Positions 15,872 through 25,592 of a stretch of DNA of 64,000 nt are shown here, in pieces. The translations under genes and the position numbers were made by a program. The notes under the pieces are model-generated. The model worked only from the letters and a program-made list of their open reading frames with translations. It did no database searches and was not told where the DNA came from. This DNA is from Clostridiales bacterium UBA1234 (GTDB taxonomy: Bacteria; Bacillota; Clostridia; TANB77; UBA1234): contig DBWQ01000014.1 in assembly GCA_002308995.1 (NCBI GenBank), positions 18,295-82,294 on the forward strand, read 5' to 3'. Position 1 is the first letter of the stretch; the number at the start of each line of letters is the position of its first letter.

Positions 15872-17909
15872 ATGGAATTAAGTGAATTTGAAGCGGAACT
15901 TGCAAGAGTCCCTGGAAGAAAGATTACTCCAAAGGATTATGATAGCATTAAAAGAAATATGAAATATGCAACTAATTTATTTTTGGCTAGTGGAGGAACG
16001 TTAAGTGGTAGTTTAGACGCTCATTTATCACAAACAGTTGCCAATATTTTTTACAATTTTGTCATGGGAAATGATGAATTTGATGGAATTGATAAGCCTA
16101 CCATAACGGACATGCTCACAGTTTTAGATATAGAGCGTGATGCGGAGATGATTAAAAAAGATAAGTCCTATCCTTATGCTTCTCATCATGAGACTTTTTC
16201 TCATATGGAAGAAGAGAAAGAAACAGAAGTGGAAAGGTTCCAAGATACGATTTATAGCTATATGGCATCAGAAACGGCAAAAGCATTATGTAAAAAAAGC
16301 AATCACTTTCAAAGAAAATATGAATCATATGTCCAAGAACATTATCCTGAACTTTCTCAAGCATCCAAAACAACTTCTACTCATAATGTAGAAGAAGTTT
16401 TAGAATTAATGAAGAATAATGAAAGTGTTTTACCAACAACACAATACGAATCTTATTCCTCATCTATTCCCGATAAAAAAAGAGATAAACTATGTGCTAA
16501 GGCTTTGGATGAACTATATCAAAGCGATATTTCAGTTCGCAGTGAGGTAGAAGCGCAATATAATGAAATATTAAAAATAACAGAAAACACTTATACGAAG
16601 AATATTAGAAAAGATCTTGTCAATCGTATTATTAATACGATTATTATCCTCACTGAAACGGGATATTTAGATGATATGATTGTGGAGAATAATCAGCGAG
16701 CAAAAACGCTCAAACTATTTCCGACGTTATTAGTCGGACGTAAAGGAAATAACTGCGAATCACTTTTGCCAGAGGAACTAAAAAAACATCCGAATGCAGA
16801 TCCTAATTCTTTACCAGATACAGTAAGACTGTTATTAAACCCGAACTGGAAAAATAAATCTTCAAAAGAGCAAGCATTAGCATCACTAGAAAAAATATGC
16901 TTTCCTGTAGAAGAATTAACAAATGAAGCTTATTATGCCGATTTTTCTATGCTTGAACTAGCAGCGTATTCGGCCCATTTTGTGAATCGTCTTGAAAAGA
17001 TTTTAAGTGGAATTTATCGAGGTGCTTTTTTACATGACAAACTTGGTACATTATATGATAGCATCGAAAATGGTGAAATATCTGTAAAAGCTCAGGACCA
17101 AATTCGGAAGAGCTTCTAGACAGCTTGACTTTGCGCTTGACTTATCGAAGGAAGAATTCCAAAGATTCTATGAATTAACGGGTATTCAAGTATCAGAAGA
17201 AGAAGCTAGAAAACTAAATGAACAATTTGATAGAGAAAAAATGGGACAATTACCTGCCCCAAAAGCTAAAAAATATAGTGATGTGTACAAAAGATATTAT
17301 GATGTATATTTAAAAGAATCTGACCATAGTTTAGCAGAAGATTATATTTATGCATTTCGCGTTCGTAACACAACGCAAGCACTGTATGTGATTAAAGATA
17401 ATTCTTTGGAATTTCTCATGAAAGCACTAAGTCTTGCTGACAAAAACAAAATTAATTTTGGTATGATTAGAGAAGATCAAAAGAAGAAAAATGAATATGG
17501 AGAATCTCAAACATTAATTGCGATTGATTTAGAAAGCACACCACCAATGTTGTTTCATGGAAACGAAAGTAAAGTGAAAGCTTCCATCGATAAATATTTT
17601 GCAGGAAAAACATTCCCATTATTCTTAAGACCAGAAGATTTACAAATAGGTGCTAACTTTATGACCACTCCTCTTGCACATCGTTTTACAAAAGGAGCTA
17701 AGCAATACATTGCAGAAGCAGTTAAAACACTAGATGAGAAAGTTCCTATTTTTCAATATTTAAGGCATTTACACTGGTGTAATCATCCAAATCAAAGCCC
17801 TTTAAATAGTAAAAAAGAAGAAGTGAAAGCCTTAGGGCCTAAAAAACCAAAAGAGAATGGTAAATCAAAATCGTCCAAACGTAATCAACCAAGTGTGTTA
17901 GACGATTAG
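15872..17909 (+). CDS. Unrecognised 678-residue protein, split by a +1 frameshift at CGG
   Basis: I do not recognise the family. The protein is hydrophilic and mainly helical, rich in Lys, Glu, Ser and Tyr, with no signal or membrane segment and a basic Ser/Lys-rich tail. The first 411 codons run to CGG at 17105. The zero frame stops at TAG 17117. Skipping C17105 reads QIGRASRQLDFALDLSKEEFQRFYEL and continues open without a break to 17909, through the part that otherwise begins only at ATG 17241, which has no ribosome site. The continuous hydrophilic character and codon use on both sides argue for one gene. GAGAGGA at 15860-15866 supports the ATG at 15872. uvrC follows 11 bp downstream. Confidence 0.75.
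17105..17108 (+). other. CGGN +1 frameshift site in the 678-residue gene
   Basis: Context CAA-ATT-CGG-AAG in frame 0. Skipping C17105 reads ATT-GGA-AGA, Ile-Gly-Arg. The zero frame stops four codons after the CGG begins. Confidence 0.7.
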
Positions 17910-17920
17910 AAAGGAGCATT

Positions 17921-19741
17921 ATGTTTCACATCGAGGAAGAACTAAAAAAATTACCAGAAAAACCTGGTGTCTATATCATGAAAGACAAGAATGATACCAT
18001 CCTATACGTGGGAAAGGCTGTGGTATTAAAGAATCGCGTCAAACAATATTTTCGAAAGACAAATAAAACAGAACGTATCAAAAAAATGGTATCTCAAATT
18101 GATCATTTCGAGTATATTGTTGTTGATTCTGAGATGGAAGCACTCATTTTAGAATGTAATCTCATTAAACTACATAGACCAAAATATAATGTTCTTTTAA
18201 AAGATGATAAGATGTATCCTTACATTAAAGTGGCATTAAATGAGCTTTATCCTACGGTTCGTATTACGAGAAAGAAACTAAATGATGGTGCAAAATATTA
18301 TGGTCCATACACAAATGCCTATGCAGCCAAAGAAACGGTCGATTTTTTAAATAAAACATTTCGTTTAAAACATTGTAAAAAAGTGTTTAAAGAAGGAAAA
18401 TTTGAAACGCCATGCTTAAACTATCATATTAAAAGATGCATGGCTCCATGTAGTGGTCATGTTTCTAAAAAAGAATACGATGATATCATTAAGCAAGTTA
18501 TGATGCTGTTAGATGGTAAGACAGAACATATTCAAAAAATGATGGAAGAGCAGATGATTCAGGCATCCAATGAGATGAATTTTGAAAAGGCAGCTGAGCT
18601 AAGGGATAAATTATATAGCATACAGAATATTTCTACCAAGCAAAAAATCGATAACTATGCAGAAAATGAAATGGATGTCATTGGCCTTGAAAAACTACTA
18701 GATAAAGCATCTATCGAGGTATTTCACATCCGTGGTAGCAAGATGGTTGGTGGCGATAATTTTATTTTAAAAAACATCGAAGATTTGTCTGAAGAAGAAT
18801 TGGTAGAAGACTTTATGAAGCAGTACTATCATGAGGATAATGTGCCAGGAAAGATTATGATGAAATATCATTTGCCAGAAGAAGCACTCATCAAAGAATG
18901 GCTTTGCCAAATAAGTAAGCGACAAAGCATTGAGATAAAGGTACCAAAGATTGGAGAAAAAATGCGTTTGATTGAAATGGCCGAGCAAAATGCGCACATT
19001 GGTCTTCAAAATAAAACGGATAGTATTGAAAATGAAGGTTTATTGGTTGAACTCATGAAGCTTCTCAATCTGAAAGAACTACCAAAGCGTATTGAAAGCT
19101 TTGATATCTCAAATATTTCTGGTACTGATACTGTTGCTGGCATCATCGTGTTTGAAAATGCCAAACCAAAACGAGGAGAATATCGTAGAATTAAAATTAA
19201 AACGGTTGAGGGTCAAAATGATGTGGCTTGTATGCGTGAAACACTTCTTCGTAGGCTAAAATATCTTCTTCCAACCTATGAGGGAGAAAAGAGTCCTTTT
19301 GGGCCAATGCCAAATCTCATTCTAATGGATGGCGGAATCACGGAGGTAAGAGTTGCTGTGAAAGTCGTTAAGGAATATGGACTTACCATTCCTGTTTACG
19401 GGCTTGTCAAAAATGATAAACATCGTACGCGCGCTATCGTAGATGAAAATGGCAAAGAGTATCCTGTACAAAGTGATGAATTATTTCAGTTATTAACATT
19501 TATTCAGGATGAAGTACACGATACGGCCATCACATATCACAGAAAACTACGTGATACTAAAATGAAAAAATCCTTACTAGATGAAGTAGAAGGAATTGGA
19601 GAAAAGAAGAAAGCCGCTCTCATTAAACGATTTCATTCGATTGAAAAAATCAAAAATGCCTCTATCGCTGAGCTTTGCTTAGTAGAGGGAATTAATGAGG
19701 CTTTAGCGGAAAAGATTTTAGAAAAATTAAATCAAAACTAA
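17921..19741 (+). CDS. uvrC: Excinuclease ABC subunit C
   Basis: UvrC makes both incisions around a damaged base in nucleotide excision repair. At 606 residues it is full length. The N-terminal GIY-YIG domain (PGVYIMKDKNDTILYVGKA, residues 13-33) makes the 3' cut. The UVR motif (EMNFEKAAELRDKL) lies near 210. The RNase H-like domain (FDISNISGTDTVAGIIVF near 395, MDGG near 470) makes the 5' cut, and the C-terminus has the HhH2 motif (LLDEVEGIGEKKKAALIKRF). The start follows GAAAGGAG. Confidence 0.97.
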   Translation: MFHIEEELKKLPEKPGVYIMKDKNDTILYVGKAVVLKNRVKQYFRKTNKTERIKKMVSQIDHFEYIVVDSEMEALILECNLIKLHRPKYNVLLKDDKMYPYIKVALNELYPTVRITRKKLNDGAKYYGPYTNAYAAKETVDFLNKTFRLKHCKKVFKEGKFETPCLNYHIKRCMAPCSGHVSKKEYDDIIKQVMMLLDGKTEHIQKMMEEQMIQASNEMNFEKAAELRDKLYSIQNISTKQKIDNYAENEMDVIGLEKLLDKASIEVFHIRGSKMVGGDNFILKNIEDLSEEELVEDFMKQYYHEDNVPGKIMMKYHLPEEALIKEWLCQISKRQSIEIKVPKIGEKMRLIEMAEQNAHIGLQNKTDSIENEGLLVELMKLLNLKELPKRIESFDISNISGTDTVAGIIVFENAKPKRGEYRRIKIKTVEGQNDVACMRETLLRRLKYLLPTYEGEKSPFGPMPNLILMDGGITEVRVAVKVVKEYGLTIPVYGLVKNDKHRTRAIVDENGKEYPVQSDELFQLLTFIQDEVHDTAITYHRKLRDTKMKKSLLDEVEGIGEKKKAALIKRFHSIEKIKNASIAELCLVEGINEALAEKILEKLNQN

Positions 19742-19760
19742 AAAAGATAAAACATAAGTA

Positions 19761-19969
19761 TTCTCATATAAAATATGTATTCCATTTTGGCACGGGGCTA
19801 CGTTCGTAAGAAAAACAAAAGTAAAAGCTTCGTACAGCATACAAAAATTTTTACAAGGAATCCGGCTGACGCACGCCTTATAAAAATTTTTTATGCTGTA
19901 GACTCAGCTTTTACATTTTTCTAACTCGCTCCGCATGTGCTTAAAATGGAATACATATTTTTATGAGAA
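19761..19969. repeat. 209-nt imperfect palindrome (long fold-back hairpin)
   Basis: The left arm, from TTCTCATATAAAATATG at 19761, is complementary along about 95 nt to the right arm ending TATTTTTATGAGAA at 19969. The apex is a loop of about 17 nt between AAGG and CCTT near 19860. Arms differ by small bulges and substitutions. It fills the gap between the convergent uvrC and ylbJ genes and encodes nothing. It could be a decayed fold-back (MITE-like) element, a bidirectional terminator, or a rod-like RNA. Confidence 0.8.
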
Positions 19970-19981
19970 AAGAAATATCAA

Positions 19982-21079
19982 TTAATTTAAAATAACTTCA
20001 AAAAGCGCATATGTTAAAATACTTGCTAAAACACCATGAAGCATTTTTCCAAGGAAATAGGGCCTAAGTGATAGTTTTACTTTTGAAACAATCCCTAATA
20101 CTTGCATATGTACCGATAGTCCTCCAAACCCTAATAGAAAAGAAGCGGCACAAAGTTTTTGCACAAGAGGAATGCAAATTTCTGAGGCGATTAGATGGAT
20201 TCCACTCGTCATTTCCATGAAACCTTGAAAAAGGCAATGACTTAAATTTTGCGATAGATGAAAATACGAGAGTATAGGACTTAAAAGATATCCAAAATAG
20301 GTGGGAAGGTTCATTTTGCCTAAAAGATTGCCTAAAACCCCAAAAAACACCATAAATCCTAGTATCATGGTGAGAGTTGCAATACTCTTATGAACGGCAT
20401 TTTTTAAGCTTTCTCCTAAATTATTGAGAGTGATTTGCAGAGAAGTATTGGATTTTATGGAAACCTGTGATATAATTGGACTTGTTTGAGAACTGGCGTG
20501 GTAATTTCTAAACAGAATTCCCACTACTATACTGGACAGGATATGCGAAGTAAATAGCAAGATGCCAATTTTTTCATCATAAAACATACCTGTTCCTACA
20601 ACCCCGATGATAAATAGCGGACCTGAGGTATTGGCAAAAGTGAGGATTTTTTCTGCCTCTAGTTTTGTGCAAAGTCCTTTTTCGTACAAATCCGTCGCTA
20701 CAATAGCTCCTACTGGATAGCCAGAGGTCATTCCTAAAAGTAAGGCAAGGCCACCACTACCATTTACCCCAAACATAGGTTTCATTAGCGGTGTTAATGC
20801 TCTGCCTAAACTCAGGAATATACGTGTTTGCTTTAATAGCTCTAAACAGATAAAAAAACAAAAAAGAGAAGGAAGGACATGATTTGCCCAAAGAAGGATA
20901 CTATTCATAGAAACTAGTATTGTTGATTTAGCATCATAGAGAATCCCAAGTATCATAAAAAGGAAGCAAAGAGACAGCCAATTTCTTTTTATCTTCAAAG
21001 CATAAATGGAAATGGTTTGATACTTTAATTTGATAATAATGAAACCAAGAAATAAAAAAAGAAAAACCATACAAATCAC
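19982..21079 (-). CDS. ylbJ: Sporulation integral membrane protein YlbJ
   Basis: A polytopic membrane protein of 365 residues with about eight hydrophobic segments. It shows the YlbJ/nucleoside-transporter-gate signatures: LGMTSGYPVGAIVATDLYEKGL near 115-140, FANTSGPLFIIGVVGTGMF near 150, and GFMEMTSGIHLIA near 285. YlbJ is a sigma-E protein needed for spore cortex formation in Bacillus. It is divergent from the methyltransferase gene and convergent with uvrC across the palindrome. Confidence 0.9.
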   Translation of the reverse strand: MICMVFLFLFLGFIIIKLKYQTISIYALKIKRNWLSLCFLFMILGILYDAKSTILVSMNSILLWANHVLPSLFCFFICLELLKQTRIFLSLGRALTPLMKPMFGVNGSGGLALLLGMTSGYPVGAIVATDLYEKGLCTKLEAEKILTFANTSGPLFIIGVVGTGMFYDEKIGILLFTSHILSSIVVGILFRNYHASSQTSPIISQVSIKSNTSLQITLNNLGESLKNAVHKSIATLTMILGFMVFFGVLGNLLGKMNLPTYFGYLLSPILSYFHLSQNLSHCLFQGFMEMTSGIHLIASEICIPLVQKLCAASFLLGFGGLSVHMQVLGIVSKVKLSLRPYFLGKMLHGVLASILTYALFEVILN

Positions 21080-21111
21080 CTAAAACATGTATATGGTGGA
21101 AAGGATGAAAT

Positions 21112-21969
21112 ATGATTATTGCAAAGGATTGGAATGATTATGAAATTTTAGATATGGCAAATGGTGAAAAATTGGAACGATGGGGAAACATCCTTTTAAT
21201 TCGACCAGATCCACAAATCATTTGGAAACAGAAATTGAAACCAGAGCTTTGGAAAAAAGCCAATGCTCATTACCATCGAAGTAAATCTGGTGGTGGTGAA
21301 TGGGAGTTTATCAAAAATGTACCTAAGGTTTGGAGTGTATCCTATAAAGGCTTAACATTCAACTTAAAACCAATGGGATTTAAGCATACAGGACTCTTTC
21401 CAGAGCAAGCAGTGAATTGGGATTTTATGATATCGAAAATAAAGAGTGCTGGAAGGCCAATTAAGGTACTGAATTTATTTGCCTACACTGGTGGGGCAAC
21501 TGTTGCTTGTTTATCTGCCGGAGCTTCTGTTTGCCATGTAGATTCCTCTAAAGGAATGACTACTTGGGCGAAGGAGAATGTAGCAAGTTCTGGACTCAAA
21601 GATAAGCCTGTTCGTTTTATCATTGATGATGTGATTAAGTTTGTGGAAAGAGAGATTCGAAGAGGGAACACTTATGATGCCATTGTGATGGATCCACCTT
21701 CTTATGGAAGAGGTGCTAATGGCGAGGTTTGGAATATTGAAGAAAGCTTATTTCACTTAGTAGAACTATGCACCAAAGTGTTATCTGATAAGCCATTATT
21801 CTTTCTAATTAATTCCTACACTACAGGGCTTTCTCCTACGATACTTGCCAATATTCTAACGATGTCTATCAAACAAAAAGGAAAAGTATCTTGTGGAGAA
21901 GTGGGGCTTCCAATGAAGGATAGTAAACTTGTGCTTCCTTGCGGTATTTATGGTAGATGGGAGGAATAA
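21112..21969 (+). CDS. Class I SAM-dependent methyltransferase (RlmI/RlmK-like)
   Basis: A 285-residue Rossmann methyltransferase. The SAM site reads VLNLFAYTGGATVACLSAGA near residue 123, the acidic ribose ligand lies in CHVDSSKGM, and the catalytic DPPSYGRG motif near 195 matches the RlmI family, which makes 5-methylcytosine in 23S rRNA. It lacks the N-terminal PUA domain of full RlmI and has instead a short beta domain. The substrate is therefore uncertain. It lies next to a pseudouridine synthase, a common pairing in Clostridia. Confidence 0.85.
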   Translation: MIIAKDWNDYEILDMANGEKLERWGNILLIRPDPQIIWKQKLKPELWKKANAHYHRSKSGGGEWEFIKNVPKVWSVSYKGLTFNLKPMGFKHTGLFPEQAVNWDFMISKIKSAGRPIKVLNLFAYTGGATVACLSAGASVCHVDSSKGMTTWAKENVASSGLKDKPVRFIIDDVIKFVEREIRRGNTYDAIVMDPPSYGRGANGEVWNIEESLFHLVELCTKVLSDKPLFFLINSYTTGLSPTILANILTMSIKQKGKVSCGEVGLPMKDSKLVLPCGIYGRWEE

Positions 21970-21972
21970 GGT

Positions 21973-22040
21973 TTTGCATAGCAAAACATACCGATGAATA
22001 CGGTGGGGACACCCCTCGCGTAGCAGGAGTGTCCCCTTTA
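21973..22040 (+). repeat. Pair of hairpins between methyltransferase and pseudouridine synthase genes
   Basis: GTTTTG-cata-GCAAAAC lies near 21973 and GGGGACAC pairs with GTGTCCCC at about 22008-22036, followed by TTT. The second is terminator-like with a weak T tract. It may attenuate the next gene or be a small palindromic repeat. Confidence 0.5.
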
Positions 22041-22060
22041 AAAGAAATGGAGGTATCTGT

Positions 22061-22732
22061 ATGACTTTAAATGTTATCTACGAAGATAACCATATCATTG
22101 TAGTAGAAAAACCGTGTAATATTCCTTCGCAGGCGGATACAACTAAAGATTTAGATATGCTTACGTTGGTCAAACAATATATCAAAGAAAAATACCAAAA
22201 GCCAGGTGAAGTTTATTTAGGGCTTGTTCATCGATTAGATAGACCTGTTGGAGGTATTATGGTATTTGCAAGGACCTCTAAAGCAGCGAGCCGTTTATCA
22301 GAGGCAATTCGTTCCAATCAGTTTTCTAAAACATATTTGGCTGTTGTAGAGGGAAGTTTTGAAGAGAAAAAGGGTACGCTCGAAAACTATTTGTGGAAAG
22401 ATGAAGCATTAAATAAAAGCATGGTTGTATCTAAAGAAAAGCATGGGGCAAAACTTGCAAAGCTTAGCTATGAAGTGCTAGAAGAAAAAGATAATTTATC
22501 TCTTGTTCAAATTCATTTGGAAACAGGAAGACACCACCAAATTCGTGTGCAGTTTTCTCATATAGGACATGCTCTATATGGAGATCAAAAATATGGAAAA
22601 GATAAGCAAAATCGTCAGATTGCACTATGGGCTTTTAGGTTAGAGTTTAAGCACCCTACGAAGGATGAAATCATGAAATTTGAGTGTAAGCCTCAAAAGA
22701 TAGGCATATGGGAGAAATTTTCGTACATTTAG
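22061..22732 (+). CDS. RluA-family pseudouridine synthase
   Basis: A 223-residue RNA pseudouridine synthase without an S4 domain. The catalytic aspartate is in HRLDRPVGGIMVFART near residue 55, and LETGRHHQIRVQFSHIGHALYGDQKYG near 155 is the second family block. The target RNA cannot be told from sequence. GGAGG lies before the ATG at 22061. Confidence 0.9.
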   Translation: MTLNVIYEDNHIIVVEKPCNIPSQADTTKDLDMLTLVKQYIKEKYQKPGEVYLGLVHRLDRPVGGIMVFARTSKAASRLSEAIRSNQFSKTYLAVVEGSFEEKKGTLENYLWKDEALNKSMVVSKEKHGAKLAKLSYEVLEEKDNLSLVQIHLETGRHHQIRVQFSHIGHALYGDQKYGKDKQNRQIALWAFRLEFKHPTKDEIMKFECKPQKIGIWEKFSYI

Positions 22733-22764
22733 GAACAACCTTTTTGGTTTGCTCTATCAAATAC

Positions 22765-22795
22765 AAAGACCTTTCTTCGAAAGAAAGGTCTTTTT
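22765..22795. terminator. Bidirectional terminator
   Basis: AAAGACCTTTCTT pairs with AAGAAAGGTCTTT around a 4-nt loop. It separates two convergent pseudouridine synthase genes. Confidence 0.9.
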
Positions 22796-22825
22796 GTAGT
22801 TATATTCATTTATCTTTATCAAAGA

Positions 22826-23683
22826 CTAAGATTTTGTTTTGACAGTTTTTCCTTTTAAATACTCTATTGGCTCGATGGCATCATCAAAAATAAGCTTATA
22901 GGCTGTTAATTCTTGTTTCGTCTTCTTAAATCTTTTATTGACTTCATTGATACCGTATTTGCCATCACCTAAGATAGGGTAGCCAATATATGCTAAATGA
23001 GCTCTAATTTGGTGAGTTCTGCCAGTGATAAGCTCGACTTCTAGCTCAGAGGTGCCATCTTGATTATCTGTTATTACTTCATATTTTGTGATTATTTCTA
23101 CATAGCCTTTTTTCTTTTCACTAGAGATAATGACATTACTAGCTTTAGCATCTTTAAATAAAAATGCCTTTAGTGTCATTTTTTTGTTTTTAGGATGACC
23201 TACGACAGTACAGCGATAAATCTTTCGAATCATATGGTTTTGAATCATCTCGGAAATGGCTTTTTCTGCTTCTTGATTTTTGGCAAAAATCACAAGGCCA
23301 GAAGTATTTCTATCCAGTCTGTGGCAGGCAACGATATGAGTCGTTTCATAATATTCATTGACTAATTGTTCCAGCCCAACTTCTCCTTTTTCTCCTTGCA
23401 CCAAAATATCTTGGCTCTTAAATACAATGGCAATATTTTCATCATCGTAAATGATATTTGTCTTATCTAGCTTTTGGATCCCATATAGTAATTCATCTTT
23501 AATATAAAGAGTAATTTCATCACCAGCATAGATAGGGCAGTTTTCGGATATCTTCACCTCATTTACTCGAATATCCTTATTACGAAGCGCTTTATAGATA
23601 GTGCCATTACTTAAGTTATGAAATTTGTTTTTCAGATAGCTTACGATCTGTTTTTGATCTTTTTCAACGGTTATTTTTATCAT
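22826..23683 (-). CDS. RluA-family pseudouridine synthase with S4 domain
   Basis: A 285-residue enzyme. The N-terminal S4-type RNA-binding domain (LKNKFHNLSNGTIYKALRNKDIRVN, residues 15-45) is followed by the synthase with HRLDRNTSGLVIFAKN (catalytic Asp near 125) and ELITGRTHQIRAHLAYIGYPILGDGKYG near 220. It resembles RluC/YhcT-type enzymes. It is transcribed towards the other RluA paralogue. Confidence 0.92.
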   Translation of the reverse strand: MIKITVEKDQKQIVSYLKNKFHNLSNGTIYKALRNKDIRVNEVKISENCPIYAGDEITLYIKDELLYGIQKLDKTNIIYDDENIAIVFKSQDILVQGEKGEVGLEQLVNEYYETTHIVACHRLDRNTSGLVIFAKNQEAEKAISEMIQNHMIRKIYRCTVVGHPKNKKMTLKAFLFKDAKASNVIISSEKKKGYVEIITKYEVITDNQDGTSELEVELITGRTHQIRAHLAYIGYPILGDGKYGINEVNKRFKKTKQELTAYKLIFDDAIEPIEYLKGKTVKTKS

Positions 23684-23829
23684 AATAACAGTATTATAAC
23701 CGATTTATGTTAATGTTGCAATATTTTGTCAAAAATATGGACAAATTCAATTATTTTATATAAAATGAGTTTTGATAAGTCAGTATGGGTGATTTTGCCT
23801 ATTTGAAAGAATTTGAAAGGAGATTTTGT

Positions 23830-24357
23830 ATGAATATTTGGCATGATATTCATCCCGATAGAATCACCGAGCAAAGCTTTACAGCGGTAATCGAGATTCC
23901 TAGGGGATGCAAAAATAAATATGAACTTGATAAAGAAACAGGGCTATTACGATTAGATAGAGTCCTATACACGTCAACAAGGTATCCTGCAAACTATGGG
24001 TTTATTCCAAGAACGTATGCGGATGATTTTGATCCATTAGATGTACTTGTTTTATGCCAAGAGGAGATTTTACCACTAACCTTAGTGGATTGCTACCCAA
24101 TTGGTATGCTTAATATGACGGATGATGGTTATGCCGATGAAAAAATTTTAGCGATTCCTTATCATGATCCATCGATGTGCATGTATCACGATATTACAGA
24201 GCTTCCTCCTCATTTGTTTGACGAAATATCTAATTTCTTTGAAGTTTATAAAATATTAGAAAATAAAAAGACTGCCATTAAAGAAATTGTTGGCAGAGAA
24301 GAAGCAATGGAATGTATCAAAAAATGTATCCAACATTATAAAGAGAAGTTTCAATAA
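23830..24357 (+). CDS. ppa: Inorganic pyrophosphatase, family I
   Basis: Soluble pyrophosphatase of about 175 residues that hydrolyses PPi and drives biosynthetic reactions. The EIPRGCKNKYELD segment near residue 20, RYPANYGFIP near 50, and the metal-binding DDFDPLDVLVL block plus DEKI near 95 are all present. AAAGGAGA at 23816-23823 sets ATG 23830 although the frame opens earlier. Family I is less usual than family II in Clostridia. Confidence 0.92.
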   Translation: MNIWHDIHPDRITEQSFTAVIEIPRGCKNKYELDKETGLLRLDRVLYTSTRYPANYGFIPRTYADDFDPLDVLVLCQEEILPLTLVDCYPIGMLNMTDDGYADEKILAIPYHDPSMCMYHDITELPPHLFDEISNFFEVYKILENKKTAIKEIVGREEAMECIKKCIQHYKEKFQ

Positions 24358-24389
24358 TTGTTGTTTGAAGTTAGGAAGGGTTTTGAAAG

Positions 24390-25574
24390 ATGTTTGTAGA
24401 AAGATTCGTGTATTGTATATTATGTATTAGCTTTGTGGTGTATATGGCCAAAAAATGCTTAGAGGAGAAACGACCTTTGTCCATCTTACTGCTAGGGTTA
24501 ATGCTCATTGGGCTCATGGTAGAGATTGTTACGTTTGTTACCAATATCTATCCAAATAGCTTTTTGTTTGCCTATATTTTTATTGTCAATATTCTAATAG
24601 GAGGAGCTATCTTTGTACTTGATTTTAATCATATTGATGCTTCGAAACTTTTCCTAGAAAGAATTGGTGACCATTATGCCAAAAATGAAGAATATGAAAA
24701 GGCGATTTCTTGTTATCAAAAACTAATCGATCATGGAAAGGAAACCAATAAGCTATATGTCAAATTAGGACAAAATTACAACGCCATTGGCGATAGAAGA
24801 ACCGCTTTTGATAAATTTGCGAAAGCCATTGAACTAGATCGTAACGATTATCAATCTTACTATGAAATTGGTATCATCTTTAATGAGCTTGGCAAAAAGA
24901 ATGATGCACAAATTGTACTAGATAATACCCTTCGTATTAAACCTGATTATACTCCTGCTTCTGAGCTTTTAGCCGTTGTACTTTGCTCACAAAATAAGTA
25001 TGATGAAGCCATTAATGTATATAAAGATGCCATTAAATATGATCCGGATAATTATCAATTGTATTACAGTTTGGGAATTGTCAGAACTGAGCTTCGTGAT
25101 TTTGATGAGGCTGCCAAGTGCTATCAACAAGCTATTGAGCGAAAAGAAGATTTATACGAAGCCTATTACAGTTTAGGTCAAATCAATTTACTAAAAGGTG
25201 AGTTAGATAAGGCAGAAGAAAACTTTAAAAAGGCAGCAGAAGATCCAGATACCGCGGCAAAAGCTTATTATCAACTTGCTAAAACGTATATGCTAGATAA
25301 TGATGAAATTAAAGCCGTAAGCTATATTGAATATGCGATGGAGATAGACCCAACTTATCGCTATAAAGCTGAATCTGAGCCATTATTTGCTAAAATTAAA
25401 GAATACTTAATGGGAATGCACATGGTTTCAGAGGCACAAATGAAGTTAGAACAAGAGATTGATGAAAAAGTCAAAGAAAAATATGAAAAGGAATATCAAC
25501 AAATCAAAATTAATAATGATGTAAAAGAAGAAGATATCGAATTTAATTTTATGGATCGCTATAAAGACATTTAA
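24390..25574 (+). CDS. Membrane-anchored TPR-repeat protein
   Basis: A 394-residue protein. Two or three N-terminal hydrophobic segments lie within residues 5-80. At least six tetratricopeptide repeats follow between about 90 and 325 (patterns YEKAISCYQKLIDHGK, AFDKFAKAIELD, YDEAINVYKDAIKYDPDNYQLYYSLG). The C-terminus is a charged helix. TPR arrays bind partner proteins; the partner is unknown. It stands between ppa and uppP. Confidence 0.88.
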   Translation: MFVERFVYCILCISFVVYMAKKCLEEKRPLSILLLGLMLIGLMVEIVTFVTNIYPNSFLFAYIFIVNILIGGAIFVLDFNHIDASKLFLERIGDHYAKNEEYEKAISCYQKLIDHGKETNKLYVKLGQNYNAIGDRRTAFDKFAKAIELDRNDYQSYYEIGIIFNELGKKNDAQIVLDNTLRIKPDYTPASELLAVVLCSQNKYDEAINVYKDAIKYDPDNYQLYYSLGIVRTELRDFDEAAKCYQQAIERKEDLYEAYYSLGQINLLKGELDKAEENFKKAAEDPDTAAKAYYQLAKTYMLDNDEIKAVSYIEYAMEIDPTYRYKAESEPLFAKIKEYLMGMHMVSEAQMKLEQEIDEKVKEKYEKEYQQIKINNDVKEEDIEFNFMDRYKDI

Positions 25575-25592
25575 CCCAAAGGGAGGATATTT

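Noticed and set aside
17241..17909. Separate gene starting at ATG 17241
   Set aside because: No ribosome site, and the open frame extends back to the CGG junction at 17106 in continuous coding-like sequence.
19761..19969. Retron or CRISPR-related element
   Set aside because: There is no reverse transcriptase, no repeat-spacer series and no cas gene nearby.
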